The position numbers and the translations under genes are program-made. Below the pieces are notes generated by a model. It did not search any database. It was given only the letters and a program-made list of their open reading frames with translations, and was not told where the DNA came from. From Streptomyces sp. NBC_01244 (GTDB lineage Bacteria; Actinomycetota; Actinomycetes; Streptomycetales; Streptomycetaceae), in the NCBI RefSeq assembly GCF_035987325.1, contig NZ_CP108488.1, positions 9,176,001-9,240,000 of the forward strand: DNA of 64,000 nt, in the 5' to 3' direction. How positions within the stretch are numbered: position 1 is the first letter of the stretch; the number at the start of each line of letters is the position of its first letter. Below, piece by piece: positions 43,110-50,866 of this stretch.

Positions 43110-44432
43110 ATGGCAACATCCGGTGCGCGAACCGTTCCCCCCGACACCCGCACCGGAGCGCCCGCCGTGACGATCGTCGAAATCCCCGGGTCCAAGTCCC
43201 TCACCGCCAGAGCCCTGTTCCTGGCCGCGGCGGCCGAGGGCACCTCGACCCTGCTGCGACCGCTGCGCTCGGACGACACCGAGGGCTTCGCCGAAGGCCT
43301 TGCCGCCCTCGGCTACCGCGTCGAGCACACGCCGGGCCGCTGGCTCGTCGAGGGATGTCCGGCCGGCCCGCCGCGGGAGGAGGCCGACGTCTACTGCCGC
43401 GACGGCGCCACCACCGCCCGGTTCCTGCCCACACTGGTCGCGGCCGGGCACGGCAGCTACCGGTTCGACGCCTCCGCCCAGATGCGCCGCCGTCCCGTGG
43501 CCCCGTTGACCCGTGCGCTGCGCGCGCTGGGCGTCGACGTCCGGCATGCGCGGGCCGACGGGCACCATCCGCTGAGCATCGTCGCCGACGGCGTCAAGGG
43601 CGGTGAACTCGCCCTGGACGCGGGGGAGTCGTCGCAGTACCTGACCGCACTGCTGATGCTCGGACCGCTCACCCGCGAGGGGCTGCGCATCACCGTCACC
43701 CGCCTGGTCTCGGCTCCGTACATCGAGATCACGCTGGCCATGATGGCTGCCTTCGGGGCGACGGTGGAACGCAGGCCGGAGCCCGACGGAGAGGTCTTCG
43801 ACGTGCGGCCCGGCGGCTACCGGGCCACCGAGTACGCGATCGAACCCGATGCCTCCACCGCGAGCTACTTCTTCGCCGCCGCGGCGCTCACGGGCCGGGA
43901 GGTCACGGTCCCCGGCCTGGGCCGAGGCGCGCTCCAGGGCGATCTGCGGTTCGTCGAGGTTCTCCGGCGGATGGGGGCGGAGGTACGCGTCGGGGATGCC
44001 GGCACGACGGTGGCAGGCACCGGGAAGCTGTGCGGGATCACGGTCAACATGCGGGACATCTCCGACACCATGCCCACGCTGGCGGCGCTCGCCCCCTTCG
44101 CCGGAGGGCCGGTCCGGATCGAGGACGTGGGCAACACCCGGGTCAAGGAGTGCGACCGGCTGGAGGCCTGCGCCGAGAACCTGCGGGCGATGGGTGTCGA
44201 GGTCGCGACCGGGCCCGACTGGATCGAGATCACCCCGGGCGCTGTGAGGCCGGTCGAGATCGCCACCCACCACGACCATCGCATCGCGATGTCCTTCGCC
44301 GTCGCCTCGCTGCGCGTGCCGGGCATCACCTTCGACGACCCCGGGTGCGTGCGGAAGACGTTCCCCGGCTTCCACGAGGCGTTCGCGGCCCTGCGCGCGC
44401 AGTGGCAGGCGACGGATGGCGACGTCGGCTGA
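43110..44432 (+). CDS. aroA: EPSP synthase paralogue with altered PEP loop
   Basis: A 440-aa 3-phosphoshikimate 1-carboxyvinyltransferase. Residues that hold shikimate-3-phosphate are present: Lys29, Ser30, Arg34, Ser174-Ser175-Gln176, Tyr204, Asp319, Asn342, Lys346, Arg350, Arg391, Lys416 (by alignment with E. coli AroA from memory). The PEP/glyphosate loop, LGNAGT in most enzymes, reads CRDGAT (residues 96-101), so Asn94 becomes Asp and Gly96 becomes Ala in E. coli numbering. A GTG at 43167 with GGAG upstream is an alternative start. Its place in a biosynthetic locus suggests a second copy for supply or self-protection. Confidence 0.85.
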   Translation: MATSGARTVPPDTRTGAPAVTIVEIPGSKSLTARALFLAAAAEGTSTLLRPLRSDDTEGFAEGLAALGYRVEHTPGRWLVEGCPAGPPREEADVYCRDGATTARFLPTLVAAGHGSYRFDASAQMRRRPVAPLTRALRALGVDVRHARADGHHPLSIVADGVKGGELALDAGESSQYLTALLMLGPLTREGLRITVTRLVSAPYIEITLAMMAAFGATVERRPEPDGEVFDVRPGGYRATEYAIEPDASTASYFFAAAALTGREVTVPGLGRGALQGDLRFVEVLRRMGAEVRVGDAGTTVAGTGKLCGITVNMRDISDTMPTLAALAPFAGGPVRIEDVGNTRVKECDRLEACAENLRAMGVEVATGPDWIEITPGAVRPVEIATHHDHRIAMSFAVASLRVPGITFDDPGCVRKTFPGFHEAFAALRAQWQATDGDVG

Positions 44433-44479
44433 GGATCACCGCGCCGGCTGAGGATCACCGCGTCGGCTGAGGATCAGGA
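44426..44479. repeat. 19-bp tandem repeat spanning two stop codons
   Basis: Three copies, starting at 44426, 44445 and 44464, of a unit beginning CGGCTGAGGATCACCGCG. The first copy carries the AroA stop (TGA) and the third the Nudix stop (on the other strand). Each unit offers stops to both genes. Confidence 0.85.
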
Positions 44480-45085
44480 CGTCAACTCCCCTTCGTAACA
44501 CCGGATCAAGGTCCGTACGGCATACGTCGCCATGCGCCGGGGCGGGTCTCCGAGCAGCTCGGACAGCGGCAGCCAGACCGCGGCCACGCCCTCGTCGTTG
44601 AGCGCGATCTCCGGCTCGGCCGGCAGGTCCAGCAGGTAGGTGTGCCAGCGATGGGCGTCCGCGCCGCGGCGGCAGGAGTCGCCGGGGATCGGGTCGTCGC
44701 CGAGGTGGCGAAGGGTCCCCCCGGTGATACCGGTTTCCTCCCGGAGCTCGCGCAGCGCGGCCCGGTGCGGGTCCTCGCCGGGGGCGACGTGGCCGGCCGG
44801 CACGGTCAGCGCGAAGGGGTAGGCGGTCCGGTCGAAGAGGAGGAACCGGGGGCCGGGGACCCGTACGAAGACGCCGGACGTCTCGTGCCAGTACTCCCCG
44901 TCGGGCTCGACCCACCAGTGTGCCTCGGGGTCGACGACCAGGGCGCGTTCGGCCCGGTGCCCGCAGGCGCGGCAGACACAGCTGCGGCGCCCCGCGTGCT
45001 CTTCCCAGTGGACCGCTTCCGCACGACAGGTCAGGCAGTACTCGTGCCGCAAACCGTCGTCCAGTGGCCGGAAGTTCAGTTTCAT
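44474..45085 (-). CDS. Nudix hydrolase with N-terminal zinc ribbon
   Basis: A 203-aa protein. Residues about 15-45 form a zinc ribbon (YCLTC and SCVCRACGH). The Nudix box is complete (GHVAPGEDPHRAALRELREE, then TGI), so it should cleave a nucleoside diphosphate-X bond. ATG 45085 has GGAGCGG upstream. Convergent with AroA and inside the biosynthetic locus, it may remove a nucleotide or pyrophosphate group from an intermediate, or be housekeeping. Confidence 0.88.
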   Translation of the reverse strand: MKLNFRPLDDGLRHEYCLTCRAEAVHWEEHAGRRSCVCRACGHRAERALVVDPEAHWWVEPDGEYWHETSGVFVRVPGPRFLLFDRTAYPFALTVPAGHVAPGEDPHRAALRELREETGITGGTLRHLGDDPIPGDSCRRGADAHRWHTYLLDLPAEPEIALNDEGVAAVWLPLSELLGDPPRRMATYAVRTLIRCYEGELTS

Positions 45086-45400
45086 CACCGCTCCGATTGT
45101 TTTCCCGGCCCGGCTTCCCCCGGTGGCCGGGGCCAGTGGGGCGCCGGACAGTGTGCCATGGAATTCGCCCCGCACCCCGCCGCGTCCTGGGAATTGGTTT
45201 TCCCAATTTGCCCAAAACTCCCGCATGGGGTGACCCCCTCATGACCCCCCATAGTCCCGCACCTGGGCCGATCCGATTGCGGATCCAACGATTCCGATTC
45301 ATCTCATTCTCCGAGACGCAAGAAAGCGGCTATTTACAAGCCACCTGGTACGGACCTAGAGTCCGATGAGGCGCCGGCGGGGCGTCCGAGTTCAGAATCA

Positions 45401-45423
45401 CAGATTCCTCGTTGAGGAATCTG
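45401..45423. promoter_or_regulatory. Perfect 10-bp hairpin upstream of kinase gene
   Basis: CAGATTCCTC-GTT-GAGGAATCTG, unusually AT-rich for this window, about 90 bp upstream of the kinase start. The 425-bp gap 45086-45511 holds no gene. It also contains CGGAC-N5-GTCCG near 45352 and ATTGG-N5-CCAAT at 45193-45207. Operator or leader hairpin. Confidence 0.6.
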
Positions 45424-45511
45424 AACCTTGGTTCTCGCCTTCCCTCACGAGAGCCGCACAGCGAACCGGTCAGCTTTTTCAGAGACGGAACAGTTCACTA
45501 GGGCGGTGGAA

Positions 45512-46180
45512 GTGCGCGCACAGAAATACCCTGCGGGCGAAAGATCCAGAACCGGGCGGCTCGTGGCCGTGGTGGGTCTGGACGGGGCCGGCAAGTCGAC
45601 CCAGGTGCGAATGCTCGGGGAATGGCTCCGCTCCGTGGGCGTTCCGGGCCAGGCTCATCAGAGCGTCACCATGGCGCCCGTACGCAAGGCCCTGACCTCC
45701 ATGGCTCAACAGGAGGGACTCAAGGACCACTTGGAGCTCATCGGCGGCGACACCATGCGTCTCGTCTCCGCCTGTTCCAAATTGGCCCGGGTCGCCGCGC
45801 TCGAGGAGACCCTCATGACGTCCCCCGACGTCGTGGTCGTCGACCGCTACACCTACTGCCAGTACGCCCTGGCCAAGGCGCAGGGCACCGGCAGCGTCGA
45901 CTTCCTGCGCCGGCTCTTCGAGGGAGCGCCCGAGCCGGACCTCACGATCTTCCTCGACGTCTCCCCGGCCGAGGCCGTGCGCCGCATCGACGTGCGCGGA
46001 ATCGATGAGGAGAGCCCGGAGTTCCTCGAGGCCTTCAGGGCGGCTTATGTCGACCTTCCCGAGTTCGCCGGATTCGTCCCGGTCCCAGGTGATGGCGATT
46101 TCGAGGCAGTGCAGCTTGCAATGAGGCAGGCCATTGTCGTCGCATTCCCTGAGATTTTCGTCGCCGCTTCGACCGCCTGA
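45512..46180 (+). CDS. Thymidylate-kinase-like P-loop enzyme
   Basis: A 222-aa nucleoside-monophosphate-kinase-like protein. The P-loop is VVGLDGAGKSTQVRML, the DR motif is VVVDRYTYCQYALAKAQG and the Walker-type strand is PDLTIFLDVSP. GTG 45512 is preferred on spacing from AGGGCGG; GTG 45506 is also in frame. Similarity to Tmk is clear at the P-loop but the middle region is divergent, so the substrate may not be dTMP. In this cluster it could phosphorylate an intermediate. Confidence 0.8.
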   Translation: MRAQKYPAGERSRTGRLVAVVGLDGAGKSTQVRMLGEWLRSVGVPGQAHQSVTMAPVRKALTSMAQQEGLKDHLELIGGDTMRLVSACSKLARVAALEETLMTSPDVVVVDRYTYCQYALAKAQGTGSVDFLRRLFEGAPEPDLTIFLDVSPAEAVRRIDVRGIDEESPEFLEAFRAAYVDLPEFAGFVPVPGDGDFEAVQLAMRQAIVVAFPEIFVAASTA

Positions 46181-46447
46181 GCGTGCGGCGTCGGCTTCTT
46201 CTGTCCTTTCTGCACGCGCTTTACGGTCCGTGTCCAGCTGCCCGCATATCCGTGCGGGCCGGCCGGCGCGCACGCGCCGTGCACTCATTCCCGTACCTCT
46301 TGAGCAGATTTCCCCTGCGCATTTCCCGGTGAGCAATCGGACATACGCGCAGCAGGGTGCGCTTTCCCGTGCACACTCCCCGTGTGCTCCTCCGGCACGC
46401 CTCCGTCCCGGAGCGGCCGCCTTCTCTCAGCCCAAGGAGAATCCACC

Positions 46448-47200
46448 ATGCCCAGCTTCCGCAGCGCTTCCATCGAGGACGGGATGTTCAGCCGGACCGA
46501 CACCTGCCACATGCACGTCGACGCGGGCGGCTTCGCCGCGGCGGCGGCGCTGGCCGAGATGATGGACGTCAAGCACGGGCTCGCCTGCAAGGCGGTACCC
46601 GTCGTCGCCCTCACGAGCGGCCCGCAGCGGGACGACTCCCCGGACGCCTACGCCGAGCACCACCCCGCCCACGACGAGGACCCCGACGCCGACTCCTTCG
46701 CGTCCGCCTATCTGGGCGACACCTCCACCCTCGGCAAGGCGCGCTCGGTCCTGGAGTCGATCTACGCGACGCACCCGACGGCGGTCGTCGAACTCGAGCA
46801 AGTCGTCTTCGACGTGAACTGGGCGGGCGAGGTCAGCGCGGTCGAGGAGGAGGCGCCCGCGGCGCGGATCGAGCTCGCCGGCGCACGGCAGATCACCCCG
46901 CACGTGCCCTACGAGTACCACCACGGATTCAACCTCGACCGCAGCGGTCCCCTGCCGGACCTGGCCGAGCTGACCCGCCAACTGGCTGACAGCGGCGTGC
47001 CGTTCGGAAGCATCTACGTCTTCGATCGCGGTGACCAGGTCGCCTACCGCACCAACTGCTTCCTGGCCACCGCCGACCACGACCAGTTGCTGAAGGAACG
47101 CCAGACCACCATCGACGTCGTGTCCCACCTCATCGGCCAGGACGTGCTCGTGAAGACGGTCCTCGAGCGGGTCGTCGGAATCTGGCAGCCGAAGAAGTAG
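46448..47200 (+). CDS. Unrecognised protein of the biosynthetic locus
   Basis: A 250-aa soluble acidic protein without signal or membrane segments, preceded by a strong AAGGAG site. I do not recognise the family. Visible features are an N-terminal FSRTDTCHMHVDAGGFAAAA, a His/Asp-rich loop at about residues 60-85, and a C-terminal FGSIYVFDRGDQVAYRTNCF followed by a long helix. It sits between the kinase and the PEP-binding barrel, so it is probably a pathway component. Confidence 0.75.
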   Translation: MPSFRSASIEDGMFSRTDTCHMHVDAGGFAAAAALAEMMDVKHGLACKAVPVVALTSGPQRDDSPDAYAEHHPAHDEDPDADSFASAYLGDTSTLGKARSVLESIYATHPTAVVELEQVVFDVNWAGEVSAVEEEAPAARIELAGARQITPHVPYEYHHGFNLDRSGPLPDLAELTRQLADSGVPFGSIYVFDRGDQVAYRTNCFLATADHDQLLKERQTTIDVVSHLIGQDVLVKTVLERVVGIWQPKK

Positions 47201-47206
47201 CCGCAG

Positions 47207-47241
47207 CGGTGGTGGCGGCGCACGTCGAGCCGCCACCACCG
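47207..47241 (+). terminator. Intercistronic 13-bp hairpin
   Basis: A perfect stem (47207-47219 with 47229-47241), 9-nt loop, between the unrecognised gene and the PEP-barrel gene. It may end transcription partly or stabilise the upstream mRNA. Confidence 0.6.
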
Positions 47242-47279
47242 GAACACTCTCCATGAAGCCAAAGGAGTTGAGGACTCAG

Positions 47280-48563
47280 ATGCGGGAACCGGTCCAGGAC
47301 TGGTCCGACGCGTACTTCGCGCATCCGCAGGACATCCATGGCCGGACCGTCCGGGTCGAGGTCGACGCACCGCTGTACGAGATCGCCCACCTGTGGCGGC
47401 ACGGCGCAAGCGCCCTGGAGTTCCGGGGATCCGTGGCCGCCGCCCACGCCCGGACCCTGTGGGAGGAGATCGGGCCCTGGGGCGCCGACGGGGCCGCCTC
47501 CCCGGGCATCGCGACCGCTGACGGGCGGCCCGTGCTGGTGAACGCCTGCACGGAGGCGGGGTTTCGTCGCGCCGCCGCGGCCGGGGCGGCGGGCGTCGGG
47601 CTGGTGCGCGGCGAGTTCCTCTTCGCGCTGGCGGTCGCCACGCTGTTCGAGGAGAAGTTCGACGACGGCAGCACGGTCCTCGAATCCCTGAGCTCGGAAG
47701 GCGATTTCGCCACGCTCACCAGACTGCTGCACACCCCCGAACTGTGCACCCTGCTCGGCCGGCCCATCGCCGCGGCGCTCGACGCCGCGGGCTCGGCGTT
47801 CCCGGCCGGTGCCCCCGTCTTCGTACGGCTCTTCGACTTCGGTGATGCCTACACCTCGCAGGGCGGCCCGCGCGGCACCGCGCTCCTGCTCGAAAAGCTC
47901 CCCGAAGCACTCGATTTCCTCGCCCGGATCCTGTGGGAGGTGCAGAGCAGGCACACCGTCCGCTTCGTTCTCGCACCGCCGATGGTCTCGTCCTACGCCG
48001 AACTGACCTCAGTGCTAAGCCGACTGGCACGCATCGGCCTGTCACCCGCATCGGGCGACTCCGCGGCCACCGGTCAGCCGGGCTTCGGCTGGGAGGTCGA
48101 GACACCGGCCGCCGCGCTGTGCACCGGACTGTGGGCGGACCATCTCCTGCGCGAACACCGTCTCACCCCGGCGGTCTGCGGCATCGGCACCAACGACCTC
48201 ACCCAGTTCACGCTCGCCCGCGGGCGCCGGACCACGCCGTCAGCGCCCGGCCGGCCCGAGGCCCACCCGGCGGTCCTCGCCCTGCTCGCCAGGCTGGCCG
48301 CCGACTGCCAGGACCGTGGCATCACCGCGGTCCTGTCGGGTGCGGCCGCCGAGGACAGCGGCTATCGGAACTTCGGGGACTCCCTCGGCCTGCTCGCCTC
48401 CTGCACCCCGTACGCACTCTTCGAGGACGCCGGGGCCGAGTCGGCCGCCATCCTCGAACAGGCCGTCTCCGTCGACGCCCTGCCCGGCGTGGGCGGACTG
48501 CCCGAGGTCATCGTGTGGCGCCGCGTGACGGCACACACCTGCACGGGGGACCGGCATGGGTGA
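47280..48563 (+). CDS. PEP-binding TIM-barrel protein, enzyme I/PEP synthase C-terminal-like, Cys missing
   Basis: A 427-aa protein resembling only the PEP-binding barrel of PTS enzyme I, PEP synthase and pyruvate phosphate dikinase. Conserved are GVGLVRGEFLF (Arg110), FVRLFDFGD (Arg183), the metal Glu in WEVETPAAAL, GIGTNDLTQFTLARGR (Asn305, Asp306, Arg316). The catalytic Cys of the CGE motif is Ser353 (AVLSGAAAED). The phosphohistidine and ATP-grasp domains are absent, so it cannot run the normal phosphotransfer cycle. ATG 47280 is favoured by a nearby GAGGA; 47253 is possible. A new PEP- or enolpyruvate-handling role is inferred. Confidence 0.75.
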   Translation: MREPVQDWSDAYFAHPQDIHGRTVRVEVDAPLYEIAHLWRHGASALEFRGSVAAAHARTLWEEIGPWGADGAASPGIATADGRPVLVNACTEAGFRRAAAAGAAGVGLVRGEFLFALAVATLFEEKFDDGSTVLESLSSEGDFATLTRLLHTPELCTLLGRPIAAALDAAGSAFPAGAPVFVRLFDFGDAYTSQGGPRGTALLLEKLPEALDFLARILWEVQSRHTVRFVLAPPMVSSYAELTSVLSRLARIGLSPASGDSAATGQPGFGWEVETPAAALCTGLWADHLLREHRLTPAVCGIGTNDLTQFTLARGRRTTPSAPGRPEAHPAVLALLARLAADCQDRGITAVLSGAAAEDSGYRNFGDSLGLLASCTPYALFEDAGAESAAILEQAVSVDALPGVGGLPEVIVWRRVTAHTCTGDRHG

Positions 48564-49464
48564 CGGGCCCGGCTTCCTTACCCTCGCGCCCGGCGTCCTC
48601 GCCGTCCGCTGCCCGAAACCGCACAGCCACACGGGAATGGTCAGCATGGTGGTGGCGGACGGCGGCCGGCTCGCCGTCATCGACACCGGCATGCGCGAAC
48701 ACGCCCTGGCCGCACTGCTCCCGGCGCTCGGAGCCCTCGGCGCCCGCCCGCAGGACATCGCGATCCTGTGCGCGACGCACGGCCACGCGGACCACGTCGG
48801 AGGGTGCGGCCCGCTGCGCGAACTGACCTCTGCCGCCGCCTGCTTCTCCCCTCTGGACGCCGAACTCGCGGGCGCCGTACCGGACCTGCCGGCCCGGGCC
48901 GGCCAGGTGATCGACCTCGGCAGCCTCCGCTTCGAGGTCCTGCCCACACCCGGCCACACCCCCGGCAGCAGCTGCTTCTACGAACGCTCGCTGCGTCTGC
49001 TGATCGCCGGGGACGCCGTGCAGAGCAGGGGTTCGGCCGGCCGGCTGCCGGTCTACTACGACTCGGGCCGCGACTACCGTGCGAGTCTGCGCGAACTGCT
49101 GCGCATCCCGGTCGAGACCCTGCTCACCGGACACCCCCTGCGCGGGCCCGGACTCGAAGGATGCATCCACCGCGGAACCGACACATGCCGGGAGTTGCTG
49201 ACCATGAGCCTCGGGTACGCGCAGTCCGTGGAGCGCGCGGTCGCCACGGGAGTACGCGTCCTCACGGACGACCCCGCCGAACCCCTGCACTTCCCCACGC
49301 TGCGTAGGTTCGTACTCGACGAACTGTCTCGCGAACCCCTTTACGCGGAAGCGGAGTTGACGTCCGCCGAACTGGAGGAGGACGAAGACGTCACAGCCAC
49401 GCTGCTCAGCGAGACGAGAGACCTCGGGATCCTGCTGGAGGCCGCCCCTTCCGTACGGCGGTAG
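48556..49464 (+). CDS. Metallo-beta-lactamase-fold hydrolase
   Basis: A 302-aa MBL-fold protein with the metal motif ATHGHADHVGG, a further His in LPTPGHTPGSSCF, Asp in IAGDAV and a C-terminal His in LLTGHPLRGPG. This resembles the glyoxalase II-like branch more than true beta-lactamases. The start overlaps the upstream barrel gene by 8 nt, so they are co-translated. Thioester or lactone hydrolysis, for example release from a carrier, is a reasonable guess. Confidence 0.88.
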   Translation: MGDGPGFLTLAPGVLAVRCPKPHSHTGMVSMVVADGGRLAVIDTGMREHALAALLPALGALGARPQDIAILCATHGHADHVGGCGPLRELTSAAACFSPLDAELAGAVPDLPARAGQVIDLGSLRFEVLPTPGHTPGSSCFYERSLRLLIAGDAVQSRGSAGRLPVYYDSGRDYRASLRELLRIPVETLLTGHPLRGPGLEGCIHRGTDTCRELLTMSLGYAQSVERAVATGVRVLTDDPAEPLHFPTLRRFVLDELSREPLYAEAELTSAELEEDEDVTATLLSETRDLGILLEAAPSVRR

Positions 49465-49503
49465 GCCACGTGCCGGCTCCGATGGTGCGCTCCAGATCCG
49501 AAT

Positions 49504-49519
49504 CCGCGTACGGACGCGG
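49504..49519. terminator. Hairpin between MBL gene and mce operon
   Basis: CCGCGT-N4-ACGCGG, a 6-bp perfect stem in the 93-bp gap between convergent transcripts. Confidence 0.4.
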
Positions 49520-49557
49520 TGGGCAGGCCGGTCTTCATGGTGGTACCCGTGCGGAGC

Positions 49558-50247
49558 TCAGCGGCCGAAGGTGTCGATCCCCTCCACGAGCCAGTGTCCG
49601 TCGCGGTCCACCAGGTCGAGGGCGAGCATCGCGCCCGCGTACACGCCTTGGTTCTGGGGGCTCTGCTTCTCGGTCCCGGCCGTGCTCACGCTGCTCTGGT
49701 CGGCGTAGACGAGGACCCGCGCCCGGTCGCCGTCGATCCGCTCGACCGCGCTGTCCGTGACGGCAGTGGTGATCACCGTCTTCTGCTTCTCGGCCTGGGC
49801 GAGGATGTCGCCGAAGAGCGCCCGGTGCTGGGTGACGGCCTTGCCCGTGAGCAGGGTCTTCGTCGCGCTCTCGAAGGCGGCGGGCTTCGCGTGGTCGTAG
49901 GAGAAGAAGGAGGCGACGGCCTTGGCGGTCTGTCCCTTGATCTCGCTGGTACGGGCGAGGTCGGTGAGCGCGGTGTTTGCGCGCACGGGATCGCTCCGCA
50001 GTGCGGAGGCCCGGCTGTGGGCGAATCCGGCGAAGGCACCGAGCAGGACGGTGAGCGTACAGAGGATCAGGAGGGGGGTGAGGTACTTCTTTCCGCCCCC
50101 GTCCGTGCCGTCCACCCCGGCCCCCCCGGCCGACTCCGGAGCCTCCTGCCGCTGCGCGTCGTCGGTCGCGCGCGCCGCGGGGACCGGCTGGTTGCCGACG
50201 GCCTGGCGGCGGCGCTGGCGGTTGATGAGGTGGCGGGTCGTCGACAT
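49558..50247 (-). CDS. Mce-associated membrane protein (Mas), fourth
   Basis: A 229-aa protein: a basic, disordered N-terminus, one membrane helix (YLTPLLILCTLTVLLGAFAG) and an outer NTF2-like domain. It is the usual shape of the Mas proteins encoded behind actinobacterial mce genes, thought to stabilise the lipid-import complex. Last gene of the operon, separated from the previous one by 49 nt with its own GAGAGG site. Confidence 0.85.
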   Translation of the reverse strand: MSTTRHLINRQRRRQAVGNQPVPAARATDDAQRQEAPESAGGAGVDGTDGGGKKYLTPLLILCTLTVLLGAFAGFAHSRASALRSDPVRANTALTDLARTSEIKGQTAKAVASFFSYDHAKPAAFESATKTLLTGKAVTQHRALFGDILAQAEKQKTVITTAVTDSAVERIDGDRARVLVYADQSSVSTAGTEKQSPQNQGVYAGAMLALDLVDRDGHWLVEGIDTFGR

Positions 50248-50296
50248 CGTGCGTGTCCTCTCGGGTCCGGGCGGCTTGCGCGGTACGGCGGGCCGG

Positions 50297-50863
50297 TCAG
50301 CCGGACGCCGTACCGCCCACGGGGGCCTGGCCCAGCGCGCTGAGCTTCCAGTGGCCCCCGGTGCGGGTCAGTTCACCGAGCATGCGGCTGTCCTTGTCGC
50401 TGCTCTTGTCGTCGGCCGCCTTGACCGTGATGCGCAGGGCGACCAGCACCCGGGCCCGCCCTGCCCGCTCGTCCAGCTCGGTCACGGCGCCCGACAGCAC
50501 CCGGGCCGTCGTCACGGTCTTCGCCGCCTTGACCTGACGCGTGAACTCCGCTCGTCCCTGCACGAGCTGGTCGTGCAGGTCGCCGGTCGTGGACGACTCC
50601 CACAGGTCGAGGCCCTGGTCCACCTTGGCGTGGTCCAGGGTGTTGAGGTTCTGCACGGCCTGTTCCGCCGCCGTGAGCACCTGGTCGCGCTGGGCGGCGT
50701 ACGCGGCGGACTCGTCATGGCTTGCCCCGTACCAGTCCTGGGCCGCCCACGCGGCGAAGCCGCCCGTGAGGAGGGTGAGCCCGAGGGCGGCGGCCAGGAT
50801 CGGCCGGGTGCCCGTGCGGGCTCGGACCGTGCGTGTCATGAGGCGCTCTTCTCTCCCGCTCAT
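50297..50863 (-). CDS. Mce-associated protein (Mas), third
   Basis: A 188-aa protein with one N-terminal helix (LAAALGLTLLTGGFAAWAA) and an outer domain with the Mas pattern (LNTLDHAKVDQGLDLWESS, then LRITVKAADD). The start at 50863 lies three bases after the previous stop; 50839 is an alternative. Related in sequence to the first Mas protein (LNTLDAS), so the group arose by duplication. Confidence 0.82.
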   Translation of the reverse strand: MSGREERLMTRTVRARTGTRPILAAALGLTLLTGGFAAWAAQDWYGASHDESAAYAAQRDQVLTAAEQAVQNLNTLDHAKVDQGLDLWESSTTGDLHDQLVQGRAEFTRQVKAAKTVTTARVLSGAVTELDERAGRARVLVALRITVKAADDKSSDKDSRMLGELTRTGGHWKLSALGQAPVGGTASG

Positions 50864-50866
50864 CTC

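Noticed and set aside
45401..45423. Hairpin as a T-box or other riboswitch
   Set aside because: A single short stem-loop without the conserved T-box or riboswitch core elements, and the downstream gene is not an amino-acid or tRNA-synthetase gene.
45512..46180. Housekeeping thymidylate kinase
   Set aside because: Only the P-loop and DR motif are clearly Tmk-like. The nucleotide-specific middle is divergent and the context is biosynthetic, so a firm tmk assignment is not justified.
36559..49464. Interpretation of the biosynthetic locus as a phosphonate or nikkomycin/polyoxin-type cluster
   Set aside because: PEP-using proteins suggested it, but there is no PEP mutase (no EDK-x5-NS motif), no phosphonopyruvate decarboxylase and no radical SAM enzyme. 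The enolpyruvyl transferase keeps shikimate-3-phosphate residues rather than MurA/NikO-type ones.
48556..49464. True beta-lactamase linked to the BLIP-like gene
   Set aside because: The MBL motifs fit glyoxalase II-like hydrolases, there is no signal peptide, and the gene is co-translated with a biosynthetic gene 12 kb from the BLIP-like gene.
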